Below, piece after piece: positions 51,503 to 59,250 of a stretch of DNA of 64,000 nucleotides. Every line of letters starts with the position of its first letter. The stretch's first letter is position 1. This DNA comes from Bacteroidales bacterium (GTDB lineage: Bacteria; Bacteroidota; Bacteroidia; Bacteroidales; P3), in NCBI GenBank assembly GCA_017962445.1, contig JAGCVI010000030.1, positions 62,001-126,000 on the forward strand, in the 5' to 3' direction. The position numbers and the translations under genes are program-made. The notes under the pieces were generated by a model, which was not told the DNA's origin, did no database searches, and saw only the letters and a program-made list of their open reading frames with translations.

Positions 51503-53062
51503 ATGGCATTTGAAGAAAAAATAAAAGAACTTCTCGACAAGAGAAGTGAAGCCAAAATGGGCGGCGGTCAAAAACGTATTGACAAGCAGCACGAACAGGG
51601 CAAATTGACTGCCCGCGAGCGTATTGCCCTGCTCCTCGACGAAGGCTCGTTTGAGGAATTCGACATGTTCGTCACCCATCGTTGTACTAATTTCGACATG
51701 CAGAAGCAGTCGTACCTCGGTGACGGTGTTGTGACCGGCTACGGTACCATCGACGGTCGCCAGGTATATGTTTTTGCACAGGATTTTACTGTCTTCGCAG
51801 GTTCGCTTTCGGAGACAATGTCGCTGAAGATCTGCAAGGTCATGGATCAGGCTATGAAGGTCGGCGCTCCTGTTATCGGTCTCAACGACTCAGGCGGAGC
51901 ACGTATCCAGGAGGGCTGCAACTCGCTGGCCGGCTATGCTGAGATTTTCGAGCGCAACATCCTTGCTTCGGGTGTCGTGCCTCAGATTTCCGCTATCTTT
52001 GGTCCCTGCGCCGGCGGCTCGGTCTATTCGCCTGCTCTTACCGACTTTATCCTCATGTCGAAGGAGAACAGCTATATGTTCCTCACTGGCCCGAAGGTTG
52101 TGAAGACTGTCACTGGCGAGGATGTCACCACCGACAAGCTGGGCGGCGCTATGGTTCACGCCACCAAGTCGGGTGTGGCTCATTTCGTCGGCGAGACTGA
52201 GGAGTCCACTCTCCAGCTTATCCGCGATATCATCAGCTACATTCCTTCCAACAACTTTGAGGAGGCTCCTTACGTTCCCACAGAGGATCCCATCGACCGT
52301 CTGGAGGACAGCCTCAACACCATCATCCCCGAGAACCCCAACCAGGCCTACGATGTCAAGGATATCATCCACTCCATCGTTGACGACGGCAAGTTCCTAG
52401 AGGTTCATGAGAAATTCGCCCCCAACCTGGTGGTCGGTTTCGCACGCTTCGGCGGTGTGTCGGTAGGCGTTGTCGCCAACCAGCCCAAGGTTATGGCCGG
52501 TGTGCTTGACTGCAACAGCAGCCGCAAGGGCGCCCGTTTCGTGCGCTTCTGCGATGCATTCAATATTCCCATCGTCACTTTGGTCGATGTTCCTGGTTTC
52601 CTTCCCGGAACGGGTCAGGAGTACGCCGGTGTCATCGCTCACGGCGCCAAGTTCCTGTTCGCCTACGGCGAGGCTACGGTGCCCAAGGTTACCGTCACCC
52701 TCCGCAAGAGCTACGGCGGCGCACACATCGTCATGTCGTGCAAGCAACTCCGTAGCGACATCAACTATGCTTGGCCCACGGCTCAGATTGCCGTCATGGG
52801 TGCCAGCGGTGCCACTGAGGTGCTGCAGGGCCGCGCTCTCAAGGAGATTACCGATCCCGAAGAGAAGGCTAAGTTCATGGCTGAAAAAGAAAAAGAATAT
52901 AACGATCAATTCGCTAATCCATACAATGCTGCCAAGTACGGCTACATCGACGACGTCATCGAGCCGCGCAACACCCGCTTCCGCGTTATCCGCGCACTGC
53001 AGGCTCTCGCGACCAAGAAAGACGCTCTGCCGATGAAGAAGCACTGCAATATTCCTTTGTAA
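51503..53062 (+). CDS. mmdA: Methylmalonyl-CoA decarboxylase alpha subunit (carboxyltransferase)
   Basis: A 519-residue carboxyltransferase of the acyl-CoA carboxylase beta family. [61 protein letters not shown] and [23 protein letters not shown] are its family motifs. It moves the carboxyl group from methylmalonyl-CoA to biotin on MmdC before the beta subunit decarboxylates it. Propionyl-CoA carboxylase beta is the close alternative, but the neighbours mmdC, mmdB and an OadG-like gene decide for the sodium pump. The start [11 protein letters not shown] at 51503 is chosen over an upstream in-frame ATG at 51467, which gives a non-conserved extension. Confidence 0.93.
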   Translation: MAFEEKIKELLDKRSEAKMGGGQKRIDKQHEQGKLTARERIALLLDEGSFEEFDMFVTHRCTNFDMQKQSYLGDGVVTGYGTIDGRQVYVFAQDFTVFAGSLSETMSLKICKVMDQAMKVGAPVIGLNDSGGARIQEGCNSLAGYAEIFERNILASGVVPQISAIFGPCAGGSVYSPALTDFILMSKENSYMFLTGPKVVKTVTGEDVTTDKLGGAMVHATKSGVAHFVGETEESTLQLIRDIISYIPSNNFEEAPYVPTEDPIDRLEDSLNTIIPENPNQAYDVKDIIHSIVDDGKFLEVHEKFAPNLVVGFARFGGVSVGVVANQPKVMAGVLDCNSSRKGARFVRFCDAFNIPIVTLVDVPGFLPGTGQEYAGVIAHGAKFLFAYGEATVPKVTVTLRKSYGGAHIVMSCKQLRSDINYAWPTAQIAVMGASGATEVLQGRALKEITDPEEKAKFMAEKEKEYNDQFANPYNAAKYGYIDDVIEPRNTRFRVIRALQALATKKDALPMKKHCNIPL

Positions 53063-53143
53063 TGGACTGGCGAAACAAAGTATTAATTTTAAACAAAACA
53101 ATTTTAGAAACCGTCCTTTCGGACAAAAAATCAAAATCAAACA

Positions 53144-53527
53144 ATGAAAAAATCTTTAATGATCGGATTCTTCGGAATCGCATTTGCTTTCGCAATGGTG
53201 GCCTGTGGCGGCGGTGCCAAGGGTAACGACTCCACCAAGGACACAAACAAGGACAAGGCAAACACTGAGAAAACTTGTGACAAACCTTGCGACAAGCCTT
53301 GCATGAATCATTGCCAGAACACCTGCCCCGATGCAGACTGCCTCGCCAAAAACTGCGATAACTGCGCATGCCCCGAGGACAGCCCCTGCAAGCAGAAACC
53401 TGCATGCAATGGTGAAAACCAGTGCTGCAAGGACAAAGCCAATGCTGATTGCAAAGGTGATGGCCAGTGCTGCAAGGACAAAGCCAACGGCGAATGCAAG
53501 CATGACTGCGAGAACCACCAAAAGTAA
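53144..53527 (+). CDS. Cysteine-rich lipoprotein inside the mmd operon
   Basis: A 127-residue predicted lipoprotein with lipobox MVAC at residue 21. The mature part holds about eighteen cysteines in a Lys/Asp/Asn-rich chain. Doublets and repeats are visible: CDKPCDKPC, two copies of QCCKDKAN (NADCK and NGECK following) and CDNCAC. Spacing is irregular, unlike zinc-finger or metallothionein consensus. No family is recognised. Inference: it may bind metals or carry disulfides at the outer membrane surface or periplasm. It sits 81 bases after mmdA and 96 bases before the OadG-like gene, all on one strand and in an operon order where no lipoprotein is needed for decarboxylase chemistry. Confidence 0.75.
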   Translation: MKKSLMIGFFGIAFAFAMVACGGGAKGNDSTKDTNKDKANTEKTCDKPCDKPCMNHCQNTCPDADCLAKNCDNCACPEDSPCKQKPACNGENQCCKDKANADCKGDGQCCKDKANGECKHDCENHQK

Positions 53528-53623
53528 TTCTCGCTGAGAAGTTTCGGAGTATGGGTGCCGCCACGGCGCGGCACCTCGTACACCGGATCGGGTTTATTTA
53601 TTAATACCGAATTGATCGTAAAT

Positions 53624-54592
53624 ATGAATATCTTAAAGAAATTATTGACAACAGGACTCTTCGTCTTCGCTTTGTGCTCCACCCCTGTATGGGCCATGCA
53701 CGACGAGGAATATCCCGACGATCCTGTGTTGACTACTTACGAGAACAACAACCCTCAGAGTGATATTGCCTGTGATATTACCGACTTTATCTCGGTGCCG
53801 GCTTGCTATGTGGGCGGTTATAACCTCTATGTGGTCATCGACAGCATCGACAACACGGTTGATATGATCTTCCGTAATGAGGCTGGCTTCGACACGACAA
53901 TCAAAATTCCTGTCGATGTGGCAAAAGGCCGTCATGATCTTGTCAACATTCTTCGCCCCAAAAGTGTGGGCTTCTTCGACAATCATGTAGTGTTCTTGGC
54001 CTCCTCGAAAAAAGATTCATCTTATCTTGCTTTTGTTGATTTGGACGGCAACATCGTGAAACGCGTCGATTTCAGCTGCTGCTCCTACGCATTCCATGTC
54101 TTCCCCGACGAGTTGATTGTTATGGGTCGTAATCCGCTTGGCTACGACATCAACATCCTGGATATCTCGCAGGGCATCGATGGCGTTAAGTCTTTGGCAA
54201 AGCATCACTACCACAGACCCAAACAGGCCGACGAAATTCTTAAATCAGACCCTGTCGGTATCGGTCTCACCGTGGTCGCAGTCTCTGTGGTGTTCCTGGC
54301 TCTCCTTTGCATCTCGCTTATCCTGAAGGGATACGGCAAGCTTATCATGAGAACTCAGGACCGCAAGGCTAACAAGTCGACCAAGGCCGCCGCTGCCTCG
54401 GCAGCAACACCGTTGGCTTCCGAAACCTCGGGCGAAATCTATGCCGCCATCGCAACGGCCATCTATCTGTATGACGAGGAACTCCACGACGAGGAGGACA
54501 CCATCATCACCATTCAGAAGGTGGAGCGCGCATGGACTCCGTGGAATGCCAAGTATTATAATATGAATCATTATTTTAATAACAGGAAATAA
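53624..54592 (+). CDS. OadG-like (sodium-pump decarboxylase gamma) protein with long N-terminal domain
   Basis: A 322-residue protein. Signal peptide 1-24 (LCSTPVWA). Residues about 25-220 form a periplasmic beta-rich domain (YNLYVVIDSIDNTVDMIFRN, VVFLASSKKDSSYLAFVDLDGN). One transmembrane segment follows (about 230-250, VGIGLTVVAVSVVFLALLCISLIL), and then a C-terminal part EIYAAIATAIYLYDEELHDEED with TIQKVERAWTPWN, which resembles the end of OadG-type gamma subunits. Family knowledge: OadG/MmdD stabilises the decarboxylase complex and is normally under 120 residues; here the N-terminal domain is added. The start at 53624 is chosen for the signal peptide; an open upstream extension has no support. 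It lies between the Cys-rich lipoprotein and mmdC. Confidence 0.7.
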   Translation: MNILKKLLTTGLFVFALCSTPVWAMHDEEYPDDPVLTTYENNNPQSDIACDITDFISVPACYVGGYNLYVVIDSIDNTVDMIFRNEAGFDTTIKIPVDVAKGRHDLVNILRPKSVGFFDNHVVFLASSKKDSSYLAFVDLDGNIVKRVDFSCCSYAFHVFPDELIVMGRNPLGYDINILDISQGIDGVKSLAKHHYHRPKQADEILKSDPVGIGLTVVAVSVVFLALLCISLILKGYGKLIMRTQDRKANKSTKAAAASAATPLASETSGEIYAAIATAIYLYDEELHDEEDTIITIQKVERAWTPWNAKYYNMNHYFNNRK

Positions 54593-54658
54593 CATTGACG
54601 TTCTTTCGGCTTTAAAGGTATTAACGTCAAAGTGTTAGAAGTAAAACAATAACAGACA

Positions 54659-55090
54659 ATGAAAAATTTCAAATTCAAAATAAACGGTACTGAATACTCC
54701 GTCGACATCAACGAAGTTGAAGGCCAGGAGATTTCGCTGGACGTAAACGGCACCCCCTACAAGGTCACTGTCGACAAAGAGATGAAGAAAACCCAGGTGG
54801 TCATGCAGACCCGCAAGGCTCCCCAGGTTGCCGCTGCTCCCAGCGGTGACGTGCAGAAGTCGTCGCCCGCTTCGGCTGGTTCGAAGGTCACAACGCCTCT
54901 GCCCGGCACCATCCTCGATGTGTTCGTCAATGTCGGCGACAAGGTCAAGGCCGGCCAGACTGTTGTCCTGCTCGAGGCCATGAAGATGGAAAACAACATC
55001 GAGGCCGATGTTGAAGGCACCGTCACCGAGGTGAAAGTCCGCAAGGGCGACTCAGTGCTCGAGGGTGATGTCATGGTCGTCATTGGATAA
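54659..55090 (+). CDS. mmdC: Methylmalonyl-CoA decarboxylase biotin carrier subunit
   Basis: A 143-residue biotinyl protein. The C-terminal lipoyl/biotinyl domain has the AMKM motif in VLLEAMKMENNIEADVEG, with the biotinylated lysine at residue 109. The N-terminus (FKFKINGTEYSVDINEVEGQEI) is a conserved docking segment. A flexible Ala/Pro/Ser linker (about 55-80) joins the two. The protein carries CO2 from the alpha to the beta subunit. The gene lies 66 bases after the OadG-like gene and 35 bases before mmdB. Confidence 0.95.
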   Translation: MKNFKFKINGTEYSVDINEVEGQEISLDVNGTPYKVTVDKEMKKTQVVMQTRKAPQVAAAPSGDVQKSSPASAGSKVTTPLPGTILDVFVNVGDKVKAGQTVVLLEAMKMENNIEADVEGTVTEVKVRKGDSVLEGDVMVVIG

Positions 55091-55125
55091 AAATCTTCAT
55101 ATCAACGAATAAAATCTAAAATCTA

Positions 55126-56295
55126 ATGAATATTTTGTCTTCAAGTGGCTTCATGGACTTCATGTCGACGCAGTTGGTGCAGTTCCTTCACTACACCGGT
55201 TTCGCCAACGTGGAATGGGGCCACATCATCATGATTTTAATAGGTTTGATATTCATCTATCTGGGTATCAAAAAGGAGTTTGAACCTCTACTCCTTGTTC
55301 CTATCGGATTCGGTATGATTGTGGGTAACATCCCTTTCTATCCCGGACTTAAAATTGGTATTTATGAGGACGGATCTGTCCTGCACATACTCTACCATGG
55401 TGTGCAGAACGGCTGGTATCCGCCGCTAATCTTCCTGGGTATCGGTGCCATGACCGACTTCTCGGCCATGCTCAGCAATCCTAAGCTTATGCTTATCGGT
55501 GCTGCCGCCCAGGTGGGTATCTTCGCTGCTTATATGGGTGCCCTCGGTCTGGGTTTCGCTCCCAACGAGGCTGGTGCTATCGGCATCATCGGCGGTGCTG
55601 ACGGTCCAACGGCCATCTTCCTGTCGTCGCAGCTGGCTCCCGACCTGATGGGCGCCATCGCTGTTTCGGCATACTCCTACATGGCTTTGGTGCCGGTTAT
55701 CCAGCCGCCTATCATGCGACTGCTCACCACTAAGAAGGAACGCACCATCCGCATGCGTCCTCCGCGTCAGGTGACTAAGCTCGAGAAGATTTCGTTCCCC
55801 ATCTTGGGCCTCATCTTCTGCGCTTTCATCGTGCCGTCGGGTCTGCCTCTGCTGGGTATGCTCTTCTTCGGCAACCTGTTGAAGGAGTGCGGCGTCACCA
55901 AGCGTCTCTCCGAGGTGGCTTCCAACGCTATTGTCAACATCTGTACGCTTCTTATCGGTATCACCGTGGGTGCCTCCACTCAGGCTACCACTTTCCTCAC
56001 AGGCCGTTCGGTGTTGATTTTCGCTCTTGGTGCCGGTTCATTCATCGTGGCTACCTTCTTCGGTGTCTGCTTCGTGAAGTTCATGAACCTCTTCCTCAAA
56101 GAGGGTAACAAGATCAATCCTCTCATCGGTAACTCCGGTGTTTCGGCTGTTCCCGATGCCGCCCGCGTGTCAAACAATGTGGGACTTGAATACGACAAGA
56201 CCAACTACCTGCTGCAGCATGCTATGGGCCCGAATGTGGCCGGCGTGGTAGGCTCGGCAGTGGCTGCCGGTATCTTGCTCGCTTTCCTGCATTAA
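55126..56295 (+). CDS. mmdB: Methylmalonyl-CoA decarboxylase beta subunit (sodium pump)
   Basis: A 389-residue membrane protein, the usual length, with about nine to eleven hydrophobic segments. The key motif GIIGGADGPTAIFLSSQLAPDL contains the aspartate that couples decarboxylation of carboxybiotin to sodium export. NNVGLEYDKTNYLLQHAMGPNVAG is the conserved C-terminal loop. It completes the pump formed with MmdA, MmdC and the OadG-like protein. A terminator follows directly. Oxaloacetate or glutaconyl-CoA decarboxylase beta subunits are nearly identical in kind; mce upstream decides the methylmalonyl assignment. Confidence 0.94.
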   Translation: MNILSSSGFMDFMSTQLVQFLHYTGFANVEWGHIIMILIGLIFIYLGIKKEFEPLLLVPIGFGMIVGNIPFYPGLKIGIYEDGSVLHILYHGVQNGWYPPLIFLGIGAMTDFSAMLSNPKLMLIGAAAQVGIFAAYMGALGLGFAPNEAGAIGIIGGADGPTAIFLSSQLAPDLMGAIAVSAYSYMALVPVIQPPIMRLLTTKKERTIRMRPPRQVTKLEKISFPILGLIFCAFIVPSGLPLLGMLFFGNLLKECGVTKRLSEVASNAIVNICTLLIGITVGASTQATTFLTGRSVLIFALGAGSFIVATFFGVCFVKFMNLFLKEGNKINPLIGNSGVSAVPDAARVSNNVGLEYDKTNYLLQHAMGPNVAGVVGSAVAAGILLAFLH

Positions 56296-56322
56296 AAATC
56301 ATGTATTTGTAAATATGAAATG

Positions 56323-56360
56323 GAACCTCGACATTGCAATATGTCGGGGTTCTTTCTTTT
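56323..56360 (+). terminator. Terminator of the mmd operon
   Basis: A 12-bp stem, GAACCTCGACAT (56323-56334) with ATGTCGGGGTTC (56341-56352), contains one G-T pair and has a T-rich tail. It ends the operon just before repeat copy B. Confidence 0.85.
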
Positions 56361-56377
56361 AGAGAAAGTATAATATA

Positions 56378-56524
56378 AGGAAGTAAAAGTGGGAGTAATA
56401 ATGGAAGTAAAAGAGGAAGTTAAATAGGGAGTAAAAATGGAAGTAAAAAAGGACAAATGATCAGTATAGTCCTGTGCGCAGCACATAACTTCCATCGAAG
56501 ATTTACTTCCTTTTATTACTTCCC
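56378..56524 (-). repeat. Structured 12-bp-unit repeat element, copy B
   Basis: The inverted partner of the element at 28998-29129. On the forward strand it shows six contiguous units of exactly 12 bases (56379-56450): GGAAGTAAAAGT, GGGAGTAATAAT, GGAAGTAAAAGA, GGAAGTTAAATA, GGGAGTAAAAAT, GGAAGTAAAAAA. Next come a GGAC...GTCC stem (56451-56472), the hairpin TGTGC-GCA-GCACA (56473-56485), and a pyrimidine arm (TAACTTCC, TTTACTTCC, TTATTACTTCCC, 56486-56524). The outer units are complementary, so the element can fold back over most of its length. It lies between the mmd terminator and the promoter of the acyl-CoA ligase gene. I do not recognise the family. Confidence 0.78.
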
Positions 56525-56537
56525 TTTGCAACTTTAT

Positions 56538-56568
56538 TTTGAAGGTTTAACTTTTTTTTATAATTTTG
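56538..56568 (+). promoter_or_regulatory. Promoter of the ADP-forming acyl-CoA ligase gene
   Basis: TTTG (56538-56541), exactly 19 bases, then TAATTTTG (56561-56568), 35 bases before the ATG. It starts right after repeat copy B. Confidence 0.75.
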
Positions 56569-56603
56569 CATTTTCTTGCAAATAATAATTAAAATATAAA
56601 GAT

Positions 56604-58676
56604 ATGATAGCAAAAGAATTACTTAATCCTAGGAGCATCGTCATTTGCGGTGCATCCTCCGATGTACATAAACCCGGTGGCAAGTCGCTGAAAAACCTCT
56701 TGGAAAGCCCCTTCAAGGGTCAGGTTTACGCTGTAAACCCCAAAGAGACTGAAGTACAGGGTGTGAAATGCTATGCCAAGGTCGAGGATCTGCCTCAGGT
56801 GGACTGCGCCATCCTCTGCATCGCCGCCAAGTTCTGCGCCCAGACGGTCGACGTGCTGGCCAAGGAAAAAGGCTGCAAGGGCTTCATCATCGTCAGTGCC
56901 GGTTTCTCAGAGGAGAGTCACGAGGGTGCTGAAATCGAAAAGCATATTGTTGACACCATCAACAGTGTCGGCGGCTCGCTCATCGGCCCCAACTGCACAG
57001 GCTTCCTCAACACCAACTACAGCGGTTGCTTCGATACCCCCATCCCTCCGCTGGATCCTAAGGGTGTCGATTTTATCACCGGTTCCGGTGCCACCGCCGT
57101 CTTCATCAAGGAGTACGGTATCAGCAATGGTCTTAAGTTCAACAGCGTTTGGGCTGTAGGCAACAGTGCCCAGCTGGGTATTGAGGATGTCCTCGAACAC
57201 CTCGATGAGACTTTCGACCCCGAGAAATCATCGCATGTCATCATGCTCTATATGGAGAAAATCGGCGACCCGCAGCGTCTGCTGAAACACTCACGCAGCC
57301 TTATTAACAAGGGCTGCCATATCGCTGCCATCAAGAGCGGTGGCTCTGCCGCAGGTAGCCGTGCCGCCTCTTCGCACACCGGCGCATTGGCAACCAACGA
57401 CGCTGCCGTCGACGCCCTGTTCCGCAAGGCCGGTATCGTCCGTTGCCAGAACCGTCAGGAACTCACCACTGTATGCGGTGTCTTCATGTATCCCGAGCTG
57501 AAGGGCAAACGCTGCGCTATCGTAACCCATGCCGGCGGTCCCGCCGTGATGCTCACCGACGTGCTCTCCAATGGTGGCATGGATATTCCTTCGCTGAAGG
57601 AACACCCCAAGGCTCCCGAACTGCTGAGCAAACTCTTCGGTGGCTCGAGCGTTGGCAACCCCATCGACTTCCTCGCTACCGGCACCGCCGAACAGCTGGG
57701 CTATATCCTCGATGCTGTCGAGAACGATTTCGACGAGATTGACTTCTCGGTGGTCATCTTCGGCTCGCCGGGACTCTTCTCCAACAAGGAGGTCTACGAC
57801 TTGCTCGACCAGAAGATGCGCACTTGCAAGAAGCCTATCTTCCCTGTGCTGCCTTCCATCATCAACGTGAAGGACGAAATCAACGACTTTATCGCCAAGG
57901 GCAATATCAACTTCCCCGAGGAGTGTGTCCTCGGCAACGCTTTGGTCAAGGTTTACAACACTCCGAAACCTCAGCCCGAACATGTGGAGACTCCCGTCAT
58001 CGATGTGGCTCGTATCCGCAAGACCGTCGACCGCTGCAAGGATGGCTACATGGAGATTGCCGACTACAACGAGCTCCTCGACGCTGCCGGCATCAGCCGC
58101 AAGAAGAGTGTTGAGGTTAGCAAGAAAGAGGACGCCCTCGCTTTCGCCAAAGAAGTGGGCTGCTCGAAAGATGTGCCTCTCGTAATGAAGGTCGTCGGAC
58201 CGCTGCACAAGAGCGATGTGGGCGGCGTGACTCTCGGTGTGAAAGACCTCGACACTGTGGACAAGGAATTCGACCGCCTCATTGTCATCCCCGAGACCTA
58301 TGCTGTTGAAATGTACCCCATGCTTGACGGTACCGATGTCTATATCGGAGCCATCCGTGACGAGAAATTTGGCCATCAGATTTTCTTCGGTCTGGGTGGC
58401 ATCTTTATTGAGGTGCTGAAGGACGTTCAGAGTGCTCTGGCTCCCATCACCGCTGCCGAGGCCAAGGAGATGCTCAAGCAACTCAAGGGCTACAAGATTC
58501 TCGAAGGTGTCCGTGGCCAGGAGGGCGTGAATATCGACCTCTATGCTGAACAGGTGGCTCGCGTGAGTGCCCTTGTGCAGGCCGCTCCCGAAATCGCCGA
58601 GATGGACCTCAACCCGCTGCTGGGCAACCCACGCTACGTCACAGCCGTCGACGCCCGCATCCGTTTGGAGAAATGA
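56604..58676 (+). CDS. Acetate--CoA ligase (ADP-forming), fused alpha-beta
   Basis: A 690-residue enzyme that converts acyl-CoA, ADP and phosphate to acid, CoA and ATP. Order: CoA-binding domain (residues 1-130, SIVICGASSDVHKPGGKSLKNLL), succinyl-CoA-synthetase-like domains, then a C-terminal ATP-grasp domain (about 480-690, VPLVMKVVGPLHKSDVGGVTLG, MDLNPLLGN). The phosphorylated histidine is H258 in AASSHTGALATNDAAVDALF. Family knowledge: these ACD enzymes let fermenters save ATP from acetyl-, propionyl- or other acyl-CoA. The position after the mmd operon suggests acetyl- or propionyl-CoA. It has its own promoter and terminator. Confidence 0.93.
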   Translation: MIAKELLNPRSIVICGASSDVHKPGGKSLKNLLESPFKGQVYAVNPKETEVQGVKCYAKVEDLPQVDCAILCIAAKFCAQTVDVLAKEKGCKGFIIVSAGFSEESHEGAEIEKHIVDTINSVGGSLIGPNCTGFLNTNYSGCFDTPIPPLDPKGVDFITGSGATAVFIKEYGISNGLKFNSVWAVGNSAQLGIEDVLEHLDETFDPEKSSHVIMLYMEKIGDPQRLLKHSRSLINKGCHIAAIKSGGSAAGSRAASSHTGALATNDAAVDALFRKAGIVRCQNRQELTTVCGVFMYPELKGKRCAIVTHAGGPAVMLTDVLSNGGMDIPSLKEHPKAPELLSKLFGGSSVGNPIDFLATGTAEQLGYILDAVENDFDEIDFSVVIFGSPGLFSNKEVYDLLDQKMRTCKKPIFPVLPSIINVKDEINDFIAKGNINFPEECVLGNALVKVYNTPKPQPEHVETPVIDVARIRKTVDRCKDGYMEIADYNELLDAAGISRKKSVEVSKKEDALAFAKEVGCSKDVPLVMKVVGPLHKSDVGGVTLGVKDLDTVDKEFDRLIVIPETYAVEMYPMLDGTDVYIGAIRDEKFGHQIFFGLGGIFIEVLKDVQSALAPITAAEAKEMLKQLKGYKILEGVRGQEGVNIDLYAEQVARVSALVQAAPEIAEMDLNPLLGNPRYVTAVDARIRLEK

Positions 58677-58704
58677 TAATCAGTCATCTGCTTATTGCAG
58701 ATGC

Positions 58705-58747
58705 AACAAAAAAAGAAGGAACACACGTTGTTCCTTCTTTTTTTGTT
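58705..58747. terminator. Bidirectional terminator between ligase and thioredoxin-like genes
   Basis: A 19-bp perfect stem (58705-58723 with 58729-58747) has a 5-base loop. Its edges are A-rich on one side and T-rich on the other, so it ends the forward ligase gene and the reverse thioredoxin-like gene. The stem includes AAGAAGGAACA with TGTTCCTTCTT. Confidence 0.92.
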
Positions 58748-58763
58748 GTCCTGTTGTAATATA

Positions 58764-59246
58764 CTATTCTTTCACTTCTGCTTCGACGGCTTCCCTGGTC
58801 CAGAGCTTGAGGAATTTCTCCACTTTTTTCTGACTGTAGCCTTTACCTTCCTCGAGTGATTCCGACTCCTGAATGTGGATAGGCTGGCCATCACGGTTCA
58901 GGATGACGAAGACCGGGTAGCCAAAGCGGCCGGGATTGCCAAGGAAACGCATAGCCTCAATGTTCTTGTTCTCTTTAGAGTAGTTGACGTGGATGTAGAC
59001 ATAATTATCTTTTATAAATGGAGCTATCACCTCGTCGGTTGTTGCAAATTGTGCAAAACGCAGACACCAGGGGCACCAGTTGCCACCCACCTGACATAGC
59101 ACATAGCGGTCAGTCTCCTGCGCAAGTTCCGTTGCAGCGCGTATCTGTTCCATGGCGTCGATTTCGGCATCGTAAACCTTGTCTTGAGCTTTTGCTGCTC
59201 CTAATGTGGCTGCTGTGAGCAACAGCATAAATACTATTTTCTTCAT
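58764..59246 (-). CDS. Exported thioredoxin-fold protein
   Basis: A 160-residue protein with a signal peptide (MKKIVFMLLLTAATLGAAKAQ). The thioredoxin fold holds WCPWC (C58, C61) in VGGNWCPWCLRFAQF, followed by YVYIHVNYSKENKN, a cis-proline in RFGYPVFVILNRDG, and an end helix. Such exported proteins act in periplasmic disulfide exchange or cytochrome maturation. The start at 59246 is chosen because it gives the signal peptide; the upstream open extension lies in galE. It follows galE after 4 bases, so both are likely on one transcript. Confidence 0.85.
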   Translation of the reverse strand: MKKIVFMLLLTAATLGAAKAQDKVYDAEIDAMEQIRAATELAQETDRYVLCQVGGNWCPWCLRFAQFATTDEVIAPFIKDNYVYIHVNYSKENKNIEAMRFLGNPGRFGYPVFVILNRDGQPIHIQESESLEEGKGYSQKKVEKFLKLWTREAVEAEVKE

Positions 59247-59250
59247 AATT

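Noticed and set aside
53113-53124. Hairpin GTCC-TTTC-GGAC before the cysteine-rich lipoprotein
   Set aside because: A 4-bp stem followed by A's, not T's; too weak to call a terminator or regulator.
57291-58481. Long open frame antisense to the ADP-forming ligase (about 396 codons)
   Set aside because: Antisense shadow in a GC-rich, codon-biased gene; no recognisable protein.
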